A stretch of DNA of 64,000 bases from assembly GCA_001600055.1 (NCBI GenBank), contig BCIV01000002.1:1289065-1353064 (forward strand), given 5' to 3'. This stretch comes from Filobasidium wieringae. Lineage: Eukaryota > Basidiomycota > Tremellomycetes > Filobasidiales > Filobasidiaceae. Shown piece by piece: positions 9,924 through 22,591 of this stretch (positions are counted from its first letter, which is position 1; every line of letters begins with the position of its first letter). Below the pieces are notes generated by a model, which worked only from the letters and a program-made list of their open reading frames with translations, was not told the origin of the DNA and searched no databases. The position numbers were made by a program, and so were the translations under genes.

Positions 9924-12900
9924 TCACAGAGTCAATCTTTCTTGAATCTTCTTCATGACATGTTCGATTTTGTAAGGCTTGATGATAACTATTGGAAAGC
10001 CCAAAAAATTAGGAGAAACCCCACTTCAGTCGTAGAACCGTACTCACCATCGTCCATACCGTGGGCGATAGCTTCGTCGATTTGTTGTTGCCTTGCGTTG
10101 CCGGTCAAAGCAATGACGTACGAACGGGACAACTTTCCTTCCTTTTCTTCTGCCCGTATTATTTTGATTGCGGTGAGTCCATCCATGACTGCGAAATTTG
10201 TCAATCATCATCAATACAGATCGCGCTGCTGGTTGGGTTGCAAGCGCACCTGGCATTTCTATGTCCATCAAAACAACGTCGAACGGTCGATCGCGTTCCG
10301 TATCAAAAAGAAGACGGCCGTCGTTAGGACAGACTTCTCGTAGACGATCGATTGCGAGCTGCCCATGCGAAGCTACCTCGACGGTCAGGCCGCGTTTGTT
10401 TAGTTGTTTTTGCAGGATGCGTTGATTGATAAGATTATCTGCATGACCGTGACCGAGAGATGAGCGGCGAGCGATGAGCCACGTTCAGCGTCACATGGAC
10501 ATACCTTCTACAATTAGAATACGTCCGGAGACGAGTGCTGTGGTCCGCTTCGCAGCGATTTTTGTTGGAGGTTCCGGCAGATCGCGACCCGCGGCAGTAA
10601 CCCGTACAAAGAAGCGGAAAGCTATCGAAATATTCTCGACGTGAACATATGCCCAAAGTTCTCGTGGACTAGAGATTGTCGACTTACTGCATCCATGACC
10701 TAGCTCCGAATCGACCTCTATTCGTCCGCCCATTTGAGTCGAAATTTGCTTCGATATCCATAGTCCTAATCCAGACCCTACGAAAGTCAGGTCAATATTG
10801 GTCTTGCTAGTACGAGAATTCAAGTGGATATATACCCCCGAAAGCTTTATTTGCATGGCGTGTCGCTTGACTGAAGCGCTTAAAGAGGAGCTGGACATCC
10901 TCCTTGGCAAGACCAGGGCCCGAATCTGTAGACCAGAGAAAGCTCAGCGGAGTTGATCTTACCTAAAGAGTGTGAGGACATACCTGTCACGCTTATGTAG
11001 AGGTAGAACGTGTCTCCATCGGAGATAGATTTGGGCAACGGTATGTCCGGGGGTACACATGTTGAATCGCTGCATCTCGGCCAAGACTACCAGTCAATGC
11101 ATATCGTAAGGTGTATGTGCGCATGGACCCACATGGGAGGCTCAGACCGCATAGCAAAATTGACCAAAACACGTTGGACAGGACCGTCGCCAGAATATCG
11201 CATAGCATTGCTGACCAGGTTGACCAGTACTTGACCAAGGCGGAACGGGTCTGTCATGACATTTGGCACAGGGTCTAGAGAAGGGTCGTCTAGCGCGAGT
11301 ATGAGATCTATACCTTGCGCTTTTGCTTCAAGAACAAAGGGCGCAACCACCTCCTTAGCTCGAAGTTTGACATTGGTGGGTTGCTGATCGGTCAAGATTG
11401 AGGTGTCAGTCAGGGAGCGAAGGTGCGACATGCCGTACTCACGTAGGTGAACTGCAACATGTCCAAATTAATTCTAGCAAGGGCCAGGACATCGTCTGCG
11501 ATTCGACTTTGCGACTGGGCGCAGGAGTTGATATTCTGACACAGGTCTTCGTCAAAAGTGAGTTGTTTGATGATGCGCTTGGTAACACGGAATGAATCCT
11601 CCTTCGAAACGCTTTCGAGCTGTTCTCGAAGTATCGCAAGATCTTCCCCGATCATTTGACTACACTGGATAATGGCACTGGTTGGGTTCCGCAACTCATG
11701 ACTAGGACCAATACATTGAAGATGTAAACAAACAGCGCCTAGCACAGCCGAGTATAAACTCACGAAGTTACGTCAATCAGCAGTTCCTGACGCTTGCGCT
11801 CGAACTCCGCTACTTCGCGTCGCTTCTCAGATTCTTCCAATCTTGTCGCAAAAGCTTCTTCCAGGAGTGCACGACGTTTCCCTAGATTCAGATGCAATGA
11901 CGCCCTTGCAACTAGCTCACGAGACCGAAAAGGTTTTGTAAGATAATCCTACCGAAGCGAGGGAGGTCAATTCCCGGTCAAGGGGATGCGCAACAACGTA
12001 AAACGTACTTCTGCACCTGTAAGAAGCCCTTCGACACGCTCTCCTTCGCCGGCTCGCGCGGTCAGCAGTATGACCGGTGTCCATCGCAGATCCGCATCCG
12101 ATTTCACAGCCTGTAATAGCTGATAACCATCCATGTTCGGCATTTGAACGTCGGAAATGATCAGGTGGGGCCGATGTAGTCTGGCTAGTTTCAAAGCAGC
12201 CTGTCCATCTGTAGCTTCCAGAACCTTCCCAACATACGGTTGCAGTATCGAGGTGAGATACGTTCGGAGATCACGCGAATCATCAACAACTAGAATGACA
12301 TCCTCTCTGTTAAACAACTAGCGAAACGACATTAGGCTAGCTTTGTATCGGGTCACCTGATCCAAGCTTACAAATGTGTTGGTGTCGAGGGAAGAGCCGG
12401 AACGCTCCGTAATCGTTGGTCTGCTCGATCCTCCTGAATCGCTTGCAGTGTCGCTGGATGTCTCATTCCCGCGACTCCATTGCATCGCCTCTTCCACTAT
12501 ACCCTGTGCGTACGTCGTCGTGCGACTATTGTTAGGCGCGTTGTCCTCAACAGAGAATGCTGGTAGATGCGAAAATCCCAGTGGCAATTTCACTTCAAAG
12601 ATCGAGCCATGTTCACCCGTCTCCGACTCTTCCGCTATTTGAGATTGTAGTTCAAGGCTGCCTCCCATCAAACGAATGAGCTCTTTGGTAAGGCTTAGCC
12701 CTATCCCTGTACCCTCGTGCGATCGGCTTTGAGACTCTACACGGAAGAACCGCTCGCCAATCCTGCCCAATTCGCTTCGTGGTATACCTACACCGCTGTC
12801 AGCGATCCGCAGAATTACATTTTGCTCAGCGTATTTGAGTTCAACGCGTATGAAACCCTGGTGGCAATACTTCAAAGCATTGCCGACTAGGTTCATAGCG

Positions 12901-15900
12901 ACCTTTTCGTACATGTCTATCATGTCCGATTTTGTCAACTTTCGAACCCTGACTTCGAAAAAGGCAATACGTACCAGGATCCACGTAGCAATGTCGCCCT
13001 AGATCGTCATCACAGTCTATAATAAAGTCCAGCTTACTTCGCTCGACGGCGCTGCGGAACAAATTGGCTAAATCCCGCGTGTAACTGCCGATCGGTATCG
13101 GTCGTGCAGTCATGACATATTTTCCTCCTTCTAATCTTGAAAAATCCATCAGCTGGTCCACCAACCGCCGCAACCTCTGTACATTGCGCTTGGTGATGGA
13201 CAAGAGATTCTTAACTCGAGGGTTTTCTTGGCTCTCAGCTAGGAGATCATCTACGGGTCCAGCTATCAATCTATTATCAGGGTAACGCGCAAAGTCAACA
13301 CCGCGCCATGCTCGCATCAAAATTCGGACCAGAAACCCTACGTCAGCGGCAAGCGCAATTCATGCGACACATTGCTGATCCAGTTGTTTTTGATACCGTC
13401 CATCATCTTCAGTTCTTCAGCTTTTCTCTGCTCGTCCTGTATAGATTTCACCTGCAAGAGTCCGCTGTAACAACCTAAGCGAATTTGATGATGCCATTCG
13501 GCATAATCTTGGTCGTACGGTCGCCGAAGGTTTAAACCCATCACGAGTATGCCGGAAGGGATATCAGAGCTTGAATCGTTACAAATCGGAAGAAGAATAG
13601 CCTGCGTAGGAAGCGCATCCCAACCTCTGATTTCGAAGCCTTCAATTAGTTTGCTAGTGTCTTCAACAATGATGGCTTTCCGTCCCTGAAGAACTTCTTG
13701 GAAAGGCCATTTATCCGCAGTGCTTGATCCCGTACTATCGCCATCGGCTGAGATGGACAGATTCGAGATCATTGACAGCGTTGGGGAGCTAGTTTTACCA
13801 GGATCCAGAGCCCCCAGCCGCTGGGTCGGGCGACTCACTTCGACTGGCAGCTCTGGTATGGCTGACCTGTGTTTATGGGGCACACCAAGCGATCCTCCCA
13901 AGGTGAGTCTTAATCTCATTTTGTGTCCCGTTCGACCTCCATGAGAACTGCTTGACTCCTCGCCTGTGATGCTTGTCGTCTTTGTTGCCGGATACTCGCT
14001 GTCGTCTCGGTCAACATGATACAACATCAACCATGGTACGTCCTTGGCGATCTCCTCTGTTCCCAAGCCGGACAATATAGCGGACTGAAACTCGGACATG
14101 TTACGAGCTCCTTGAAGAGAATCCGAGACTTCTCGTATCGCTCTTAGTCTTCGTTCCGCTATGACTTTGAGTGTAGTGTTCCGGGTAAAATTGAAGAGAC
14201 CCAAGAATTTCGGTGGATCGCTCTTGCTCGACTCGTGCTGGAAATCAGTATCAAAGACTGGCACCCAATACCCTATCATGGAAATGGCGTCAGATGATAT
14301 AGCTGATGGCGTGTGCGAAGAGCTACGGGATGAACTGACAACTGTGATAATACTCCACCAAATTGCCCGGCGTGATCTCAAACAAGAATGGGTCATCCTC
14401 TTTGCTTGCAGGCACCCCCCTCATAACCTCCTTAGCGACTGGCCCCAGGGAGGCCCAGATTTCCGCGTATCCTTTAGCGCCCTCTGTTCCGAACAGAGTA
14501 GGGTGTTTACCTTGCAGCATACCGGCATAATGCTCATTGTATAGTAGAACTAGATTCGGTCCCCACCAGAGCGTCGCTTGCAGCGGCATGGCGAATATCA
14601 GACTGAGCATCGAGCGCAGAGCTTGATCCCATTGACTTCGATCTCCAAGACTGGTTTTTGACCAGTCGATGGTCCGGAGGAGGTTCTCTACCGAGTTTGC
14701 GTCTGCAGCGCGATTCTTCCGCCGTAGAGTCAGTTGATCGGGATCAGCTCCTCCGATAATGATGGGCTCGGCCGCTGGGAAAACTTTAGAAGTCGACCTT
14801 GACGTCTGTTCGTATGGGACTTGCACAAAAGGAGTATCGTCCTCCGCTTCATCCTCAGAGTCTCGCTCATTATCCACTTTTGACGTGTGTCTAAGTTGGA
14901 AGCCTCCTGGAGTCCTGTCATTGTCACCGGGAGTCTTAGAGAAAAAGGGAAAGGATGTTTCAAATTCTGGCTCCTGCTGGGATGATCCCCCTGCTCTTGA
15001 TGAGACTGGACGTTCGCTGACAATGCCGTCAGGGTCGAGTCTTGTGCGATGATCCGCATATCTATCGTCTAAATCACCTGAAATGGGGGAAGTAGACGGG
15101 AAACATTGGATGACAGTGTAACTGCCTGTTGAATATCTGTGCGAAGTTACATGTGGGATTTTCACGAGGTCGAACCAAAGGCCACTTTCCACTCGATCAC
15201 TTGTTGATATCTGGAACTTGAGCCGCAAAGATGCCGTCGAATTCAATTGGCCCAAATTTTCAGTTTGTGTGTCATCAGTCGTATCATGTATCTCGCCGAC
15301 TTGTGTGTCCAACTCGTGGTGACGCTCCGCATCCTGGCGACCAGAGACAACGGTAGCCGTGCCTTCACTGGATGAATCCTCCGAGGTAAGACGTAACGTT
15401 TCGATCTGTTCCAGCCTCGGGACTGGTTCGCTCATTTGCCGGACGCTGGATCTGACTTTCGATATTGGCTCCGATGTCGTCTCTGCGATACGGCCTTTCT
15501 TCTTGATGCGTATGTTTTCAAAATCGCTCACGCCTGTCAACCAGTCTGTCAATTTGACCATATCTTGTAAGTCCAGCATGTCAGTAAGATCCCTTCCCTG
15601 ACTCATGGCTTTGAAGGGTCGATTGCTCCATCGTGGCATGAATAAGCCGGCACCGTGCTGTACACTGTCTAGCCGAGCATTGCGAGTGAATCGGATGTCC
15701 GCTAAAGAGTTGACCAGGGCTGGAGCTGAAATGGGATCAGGGCCGTGAGTTGGAAGAGGGAGATAGAGGACGAATGCTGGAAAGGGATAGGCGTTCAAAA
15801 AATCTGTAGGGAGTGTCTCCAGCTCGCTACTAGCTGCTGTACTTGTTGCTGATAGATCAAAGGTGCCCCCCATACTAGGGGGGGAGTGAGAAAGCCCGAA

Positions 15901-15957
15901 GAAGTATTGACCAGGACTAGCGATCGGTTGCGTTGGTGAGATGAGTGGAGACATCAT
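9924..15957 (-). CDS. Double hybrid histidine kinase (HK-REC-HK-REC), Tco2-like
   Basis: A very large sensor kinase in about ten exons. After a long, low-complexity N-terminus comes a fungal PAS-type sensor (WSKTSLGDRSQW..., near 14,650) and a GAF-like region. The first kinase module has phospho-acceptor His in NVSHELRLPLT (about 13,350), N-box NLVGNALKYC (12,895), ADSGVGIP and EGTGIGLSLTKEL. The first receiver has its acceptor Asp in LIISDVQMPNMDG (about 12,150). A second H-box SHELRNPTSAIIQ (about 11,690), N-box NLVSNAMRYS (11,200) and GSGLGLWISKQ (10,760) follow. The last receiver has MDIEMP (about 10,265) and the conserved Lys in IIKPYKIEHVMKKI, ending in TGA at 9,924-9,926. Such kinases feed the Ypd1-Ssk1 phosphorelay to the Hog1 MAP kinase. 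The double layout is known for Cryptococcus Tco2; orthology is inferred. Transmembrane segments are not apparent, suggesting a cytosolic sensor. The start is the first of two adjacent ATGs. Exon borders are approximate. Confidence 0.88.
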
Positions 15958-16634
15958 GGCGTTCGTGGGAGTGACCGGTCGTAATCAAAGAGTGATATGC
16001 AGTCATATGAATGCTTCTCACAGTCACTTTTGTGTCCTTGACAACTTGTACAGGTGCTAGCGAAGACAGGCTTAGCGAAGGGCGATCTCAATCGCGGCCT
16101 AGCGGTGTTCGTTGTAGATCGTCTCGTCAACTTGAAAACTCTGGTAGCGATGCAGGACGTTAGCAGCTTGCAACTGTATGTCGGCAAACGATGCTCAGTC
16201 ATCATCATATGCTAGCTAGTCAAGGTGCTTTACCGAGTATAATGCTCACCGTAGAAGCTGTTGTATGATGGTGTATCTCTGGTGTCAAGCGTGTATCTTG
16301 TGCTCCGTATCTACCACTTGCTGCTCAATTTCACCACTCAGACAGTTGGCTCGTGGCTTGGCCAGGCATTTGCTATCTTTGCAGAACTTGAAAGACCACT
16401 ATAAATACTTGGACTTTCAGCTTCTAAAGCTGCTAAGCTAGTCCAGCTAGTCTGCTATATCTAAAGGTGCTAGACGTGCAGAGCTGAAGCTGGAATCATC
16501 CTTGTTTAGTGTTCTGAGCCGGAACAAGTCCGCTTTTACTTCCGACCGCCAAACGCCCTGGAATCGCAATCCGGAAAAATCAATCGATCGCTCGTTCGTG
16601 ATTGTTTTCATCCCTTCAATTACATCGATACGCC
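15958..16634. promoter_or_regulatory. Upstream region of the hybrid kinase gene
   Basis: About 680 bp between the FRS1 stop and the kinase start. It must hold the kinase promoter and the FRS1 3' end. Short open frames on the minus strand look like chance. No specific binding site can be named from sequence alone. Confidence 0.45.
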
Positions 16635-19246
16635 TTATAAGAAGGGCTCAATATCAATCTCTACACTCGAACATGGGTTCAGAATGGAGAAGTTGGATAG
16701 AACGGTGGGGTGCAAGATTCCCAAAGACCCTATACAGATGTCCTCGGTTTGAGGACCGTTAGCACCCGCTGCGCCCGGCAACGCGTCTCTCAATGCCTTC
16801 GTAACGGTTCCCAAAACGCCGCTAGGGCTTGTGTTTGATTCGTGGCTAGGTAACGCCTCGACAGCACTTGTATCCTGCCTCTCTTGGTCCTGTTTAGCGG
16901 AAGCGGATCGTCGATAATAGATGGAGGCTGCTCGTCCAGGGAAATACATTGTATCTAGATGGAAGCGGAATCCGCCTTAGTGCCGAATCCTAACATCTTT
17001 CAAGATCTGTTTGACAGGCTTACCATCGCTCGACTTTAAGTAATACCCTTCAACCGCTGCTGCGAACTTCTCCTGTCCCAAGGCTCCGATGAAGGGAACC
17101 TCTAAGATCTGCATGATCCTGTCCAGCAGTCCATGAACCACCTCGAATCCTCCTTTTTTATCGGTGTAGAGCGCAGACATATGTCTGTAATTGTGCGCCT
17201 TGCGTTCTTCTCGTCCGTCTTGAACAGCTACATCCGATACCTCAAAGATCTTCATTGGCAACGCCAGTGCCTTGTTCTCTCGAAGCGTCTTCAGGAGTCC
17301 AGGTACAAGCGATGTTCGCACAATTTGGAACTCGGCTGTGGCAGGATTCGTGAGTTTGATAGCCGAGCCTTCATCTTTGTGGTTTAGCCAAGCGAAGTTT
17401 TCATCGTGCGAGCACTATGACAAAATTCAATCAGCAGGTGTTATATTGAGGCATCAAGTCGATTGCGATATCGCTTACCAAAATCAAGGGCAACACTTCT
17501 ACCCAGCCGGCCATCGCACATTCCTTACGCACGACATCCGCAAGTTTGTTGATGGCGAAAGGCTTTGCCACCGTGCTGGTCTGAGGCAAACCAGTGGTCA
17601 AATTGTTGAAGCCATACGCGATACCGACGTCCTCCATGACGTCGCATTCATGCAAGATATCCGATCGCGTGCATGGTACCGATACGTCCAGCGTATCTTG
17701 GGCAGAGGAAGACGGCGTGGCGGTCAGTGACATCTTCCTGAGAAGTCCAGCCATTTCGACAGGAGTCAGATTGAGCCCCAGGGCCGCGTTGACATACGAC
17801 ACCGAAGCAGTTGTAAGCCTAGGGGCGAGTTGCGGAGATATCACGGTCTCGCCATTGGCGTACACGATCTTGACTGGCTCGACTCTACAGTGCAGGCTTA
17901 TGAGCCTCCTTTTCAAAATTCACAAGGTATACAATGCTACTCACTCGAACGGGGTTGAGCAGTATTCAGAGAACATGGCTACAATGATGTTGACGACAAT
18001 ATCCCTAAAGAGAGGTTCTTGTCAAGAGTTGCAGATTATTGGCTGATACCCACTGGCCTTACAGTTTGGTTTTGTCAGTAGCAGTAACATCAATGAAGAT
18101 GTTCTTGGTATCGAGGGTGATTTTAGAGTCTACCGGATGCCGATCATGGCGTCAGCTACACAATAAAATGACGAGGTATCGCATCCAAACCAATCAAACT
18201 CACGATTCGAGTTGATGATAGGAGGCATGCTCAGAACACGATCCTCGCTGTCGTAGATGATAGGATAGACCGGCGAATCCCTAATAATACCAAGGTACTT
18301 GCCAAGATGACGATCGGTCTGAGCAAAATCGTGTTGTCCCGAAGGTGTCAATCGAGAACGAGATCCGTCACGTCATATAGAAAGACTTACCTCGTAGAAC
18401 GTCATCAACTCCTCAGCAGTATATTCTTGTTCTTTGTTCAAAGGCGCGAATTTGATGTCCTGGGGAGCTTTAGCCATATATCTAGTAGCGAAAAAGGGTT
18501 TGAGTTCAGCAGTCTGGCTTCATCGAGTTCGCAACGTGACCAACCTGAAAGGACCTTTGATCGTGTCGAGATCATGCGTTCCGATAGCAACCAATTTCCT
18601 ACCACGACATAAATTTTGGTGCAATTTATCCTGAAGGTCGATGAAAGAATCATAGGCTTGCTGAGTGAGCGGTTTAGCAAGACGAAGAATCGCAGAGGCA
18701 AAGTAGGGTCTGATTGAGGAAGTCTGCGTTAAAAAGTCCCTCAGCGTTATAAAGTATATCTGCGACAGCCGAAACAAACTTACACTTTCTTCCACAGTAC
18801 ACTCGATCAATTCTCTAGGTTGACTCAATTTGAAGACGGGGGGCTGCTCCTTGCCTAGGAATTGTCTCAGTCCTCTGGCCAAACCCTCAAGACAAAGTAG
18901 ATCGTATCTGTTGGCTGGAAGTTCAATCTTTAATTCGGGTTCTCCGGCTGCTTCTGCCTCCTTCCCTCCCTTCTTCCTGGCTGCCAATACGTCTTCAGTC
19001 GTATCTTCGTCAAGCTCAATACCAAAGTCAAAACAGAGGGCATCGAAAGCCTCAGTAGCTATGTTCAGCAGGATCAGCCGAAACATCTATCTCGCTTCTA
19101 TACAGCTTCGGCTCTTACTATAGTCCTTCTCTAGTCGCTCATATAGAGCGGCCTTGTTAACAGAAATGGTAGGCTGACACCGATGATATATCAATAAGGA
19201 TTGCCTGCAAACTCGCCAATGCCGAGCGGAACCTGTAACATACCAT
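16635..19246 (-). CDS. FRS1: Cytosolic phenylalanyl-tRNA synthetase, beta subunit
   Basis: Charges tRNA-Phe as the beta half of the alpha2-beta2 enzyme. Recognisable parts are the start [18 protein letters not shown], the FDFGIELDE and [20 protein letters not shown] segments of the N-terminal domain, the core [11 protein letters not shown] region and the C-terminal [23 protein letters not shown] and EIDIEPFL motifs. The gene has many short introns. The first one follows the start codon directly: ATG at 19,244-19,246 is followed by GTATGT, and the acceptor CAG precedes CCTACCATTTC. The last intron joins SSD (about 17,025) to DTMYFPGR (about 16,950). The final exon includes a disordered Ser/Asp-rich insert before GSLGILHP, about 60 residues long, which I do not know from other members. 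Confidence in family is high. Confidence 0.92.
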
Positions 19247-19634
19247 GTTGTACCTTGTCTACCTGCCTTCTCTACTCGACTTCAAGGCTTGATATGATCC
19301 GATTAGAGGGTAAAGCTAGAGGAGATGGTCCTAATTTGCTAATGCTGTCAGAGGTGCCCAAATTTGTTTAAGAGCCGACGATGATTGACCTGTCAACTGT
19401 CAAGTGCTAGTACTCTAGTAGTAGTCGAGATATTTGAGAATGCTCTGCGCTTCAGATTGGCGCGAACAAGCACGATACGCAGACTAGATATGCCAGGCAC
19501 TAGATACTGCAACTACCACCAGTGACACTACTAAGATTGCTGCTTTACTGGAGACTCGGACTCTCATCAGTATCCTGGTGTAGCATCGCTGATCATCTAC
19601 ATTCAACTTTTGTGGAGATATAACGCATACCAAA
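19247..19634. promoter_or_regulatory. Divergent intergenic region, FRS1 / orphan gene
   Basis: About 390 bp between the start codons of two divergent genes, so probably a shared promoter region. No motif can be assigned with confidence. Confidence 0.45.
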
Positions 19635-20711
19635 ATGTCGACCCCGTCTGCTCAGCTTCTATCCTCCTTACCCGATCAATCACTGTTACCCGCCATGAAA
19701 CTCCTTGCTCAATTCCATATAAATGCTCAGCTGTCAGGTACAAACGTAGATTTGGAAGAGCAGATACGGCAAAATGGCTGGCATAATTCTGGCGTGACTG
19801 TACCACACGTGTGGGCCGCATATCTACACCCCACGACCGCTATCACGACAGCCATTCCTTCAACTTCGCAGATGCCTGCACAACCTGTACAACTAGCCAC
19901 AACGGCGAGACAGTCAGGGCAGAAATGGGTTTTTGATGGCGTAGAGATTCCGCTGAGGTCGTTACATCAGGTCAGCAAGCGGAAAGGAAGGTTTGGTGCC
20001 GATCGCTTTTGGACGTATGAAACGGCATCCGAAGGAGAAGCCGACGTACCAGGTGACACTAATCTTGGAAAGCGAAGGAAGACAGCAAAGGGGGGACCAG
20101 CTCTGGTGCCGAAATCGTCCACCTCTATTCCCGCAGATCCCGATGCTGAGACAACCAAATCGTGCCGGTTGGTACTGGAGCTTCTTGCCGGGAGGTCTAC
20201 GACACTCAATCGGGAAGCCATATTCAGAACCGTCAGAGACCACGGGGATCCAACACTGCCCCTCAGGGATAATCGGGTCATCAACCAGGAGTACTGGCTT
20301 GTACGAAAGCAGATTCGGAATGCTGCTAGACTGGGTAAACTGCTTACTCCCCAGAACATTGCCGCCAAAAACAGCTTCCATCAATGGCAGGTGATCGAAC
20401 GGCGGATTATCTGTCGTGAAATCTTGCGGGTTTCTGTGGAAAGCGCCAATTGGCGCAGCCTGGCCGATGTTTTGGGCTTCCAGGCTGAAGAGGAGTGCAG
20501 GAGGGTTTGGGAGAGCCAGCTCGCTGACCGGTACATGTTTGAGACCGAGATCGACCGGAATGGCCCTCCCCCAAGAGCGGTCGAAGACGAAGACAGGGAT
20601 GGGTTTCGAGATCTTGTTCGGGAGTATGCTGAAGAACGGGCCTCCCAGAACATCTGCGTGTCAAAGGTGGACAAACCGGCTGACACGATCAAGCAAGAGG
20701 ATTATAAGTGA
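19635..20711 (+). CDS. Hypothetical protein with SANT/Myb-like C-terminal segment
   Basis: An intronless frame of 358 residues with a good context (CCAAAATGT), unlike its intron-rich neighbours. I do not recognise the family. Residues 1-100 are hydrophilic with QNGWHNSGVTVPHVWAAYL resembling a small helical fold. Residues 120-170 hold a Lys/Arg cluster (GKRRKTAKGG) that could be a nuclear signal. Near residue 275 the segment ANWRSLADVLGF followed by EEECRRVWE is spaced like a SANT/Myb repeat with two of its tryptophans. This suggests a DNA or histone-tail contact, but that is a guess. It converges on HOS2 with only 63 bp between the stop codons and diverges from FRS1. Confidence 0.75.
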   Translation: MSTPSAQLLSSLPDQSLLPAMKLLAQFHINAQLSGTNVDLEEQIRQNGWHNSGVTVPHVWAAYLHPTTAITTAIPSTSQMPAQPVQLATTARQSGQKWVFDGVEIPLRSLHQVSKRKGRFGADRFWTYETASEGEADVPGDTNLGKRRKTAKGGPALVPKSSTSIPADPDAETTKSCRLVLELLAGRSTTLNREAIFRTVRDHGDPTLPLRDNRVINQEYWLVRKQIRNAARLGKLLTPQNIAAKNSFHQWQVIERRIICREILRVSVESANWRSLADVLGFQAEEECRRVWESQLADRYMFETEIDRNGPPPRAVEDEDRDGFRDLVREYAEERASQNICVSKVDKPADTIKQEDYK

Positions 20712-20774
20712 AGCATACAACTTTAGTCCTGTGGGGGATCGTGTTTACAACTGGTGCGGCGTACGAAGAAGTCG

Positions 20775-22411
20775 TCATTTCAACGCGAATCTGATTTCGC
20801 CCGACTTCGCTTGACCCATCGATATCTCTGCTTCCTCTTCCTCTACGGGATCATCGTCTTCCAGACCGGAAAGACTAGGTGGTATGAACTGCATTTGCAC
20901 ACTGGGAGCACCGTTCAGAACTCTGAGTTGTTCCTTGATCTGTCTCATGATCGATTCGAGGTCTTGCCGCGTATTCATGTTGGGTGTTGCGTTCGACGTG
21001 AGCTGTGGATGCAGGGTTGAACCATCCCGTTCGAAATAAGCGTCGTACGGAGTAGAAGGTAGCTGATCGGGCACATCAACTCCGGCCAAGATGGATGTTT
21101 CGTATGTCCAACAACGAGACACTGAGGTTTGACGATAGCCTCCGCCTCCCAAAACCAGCAATGGTAAATTGAAGGATTTTATGAAATCGACGCATTCGCC
21201 GTGCGCCTTAATAGATAGATTGAAGCTGCCTAGCCGATCTCTAGCAAGACTATCCGCACCACATTGCAACACAATCGAGCTCGGTTGAAACGACGTGATC
21301 ACTGGATCCATAACTTCTCTAAACAGCCGGATATAAGTATCATCATCGATCCCGTCTTGTAAAGGCACGTTCAGAGAAAAATATTTCCCCTCGTTCAGCC
21401 CGGTCTCGACGACCGCGCCAGTGCCTGGGAAGAAATGATTCCCGTATTTATGGAACGACACGGTTAACACCCTGTTCGACCGGTAGAATGCTTCCTGAAC
21501 TCCGTCACCATGATGAATATCGATGTCGATGTAGAGAACGCGGGGATGAACTCTGAGAGAAGCGTCAGATTGTATACCCGGGGAAGAGACGGCATATTAT
21601 GTCTCACCTCAACAGTTCTAAGATCGCCAATACAATGTCATTGACATAGCAGAATCCACTGGCTTCTGTTTTTTTGGCGTGATGAAGACCGCCGCTCCAA
21701 TTGATAGCTATGTCCGTGTTGCCTATAGCAAGCTTCCTTGATGCAGCAAGGCTGGCACCAGCATATTGTTGACAGTACTGAAAAAGTCCGGTAAATGCTG
21801 GACAATCATCATCGCCAATGCGATGGGTGTTGATGTAAGACGCATCTTCTGGATCCCCTCCTACCGAGCGGTTGACACTCATATCTGCCGTGAGCGATAC
21901 GGGAGTCACTCTATAATTAACGAGGATCAGCGAACCGGATTGTCATATACACACACATTTCTAGTTCATGCCCACCTCGAAAGGTAATCGACGTAATCAG
22001 AGCTATGAAAGTTGGCGATCTCTTCCATAGTAGCTTTTCTTGGAGCGTGGACTTCCATGTATTTGTGTAAACCATAGCCCATGACTAGCTCGTTCGTCAA
22101 CGTCAATCGATAGGCCTTCATAGGATGATAGCCCTAATATTGTCAAATAGCCTTTAGCATTACAGGCCCGGATTGAAGCCAGTGTACTCACGCCAAAATG
22201 ATAAAGACCGACGTCCTTAGGGTGGAAGTATGCTACCTTGCGGCCATTGTGATCCTGATATAACCGCCCTTAATCGATAGTTCATTGCCGTTCAGTCGAA
22301 ACAACTCAGACGCACTGCCTTTCTTCCGTCTTCTGGTTCATGTATGCGGCCTGTTCTTCTATCGTAAAAAAATGGAGCATCCGAGAAAGTCGGTGGGTAC
22401 AGTTGACGCAT
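20775..22411 (-). CDS. HOS2: Class I histone deacetylase, Hos2/HDAC3 type
   Basis: Zinc-dependent lysine deacetylase. Visible landmarks are [16 protein letters not shown] at the N-terminus, [20 protein letters not shown] with the paired active-site His, the [10 protein letters not shown] zinc ligands (about 21,520), [16 protein letters not shown] and the [18 protein letters not shown] loop. Wording such as [12 protein letters not shown] and IKAHGECV is closer to yeast Hos2 than to Rpd3, so a role in a Set3-type complex is likely. The tail is acidic ([11 protein letters not shown]). A likely first exon starts at ATG 22,409-22,411 and joins, over a GTGCGT...CAG intron, to [11 protein letters not shown] shorter first exon cannot be ruled out. 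The gene ends 63 bp from the convergent orphan. Confidence 0.92.
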
Positions 22412-22591
22412 TTCGCTCAACACCGCGAGCCAGAATGCGATGGTTGACTAGCTCGAATGACCCGGCATTTCAGATGTCTCTGGTCTCTGGGATCTCTGAA
22501 GATCTGAACAGACGTGATTCGATTATAGGCATGACAATATCATAACGCATTGGTTGGTAACATCGTGAAATCGCATACAATTGTACAACAA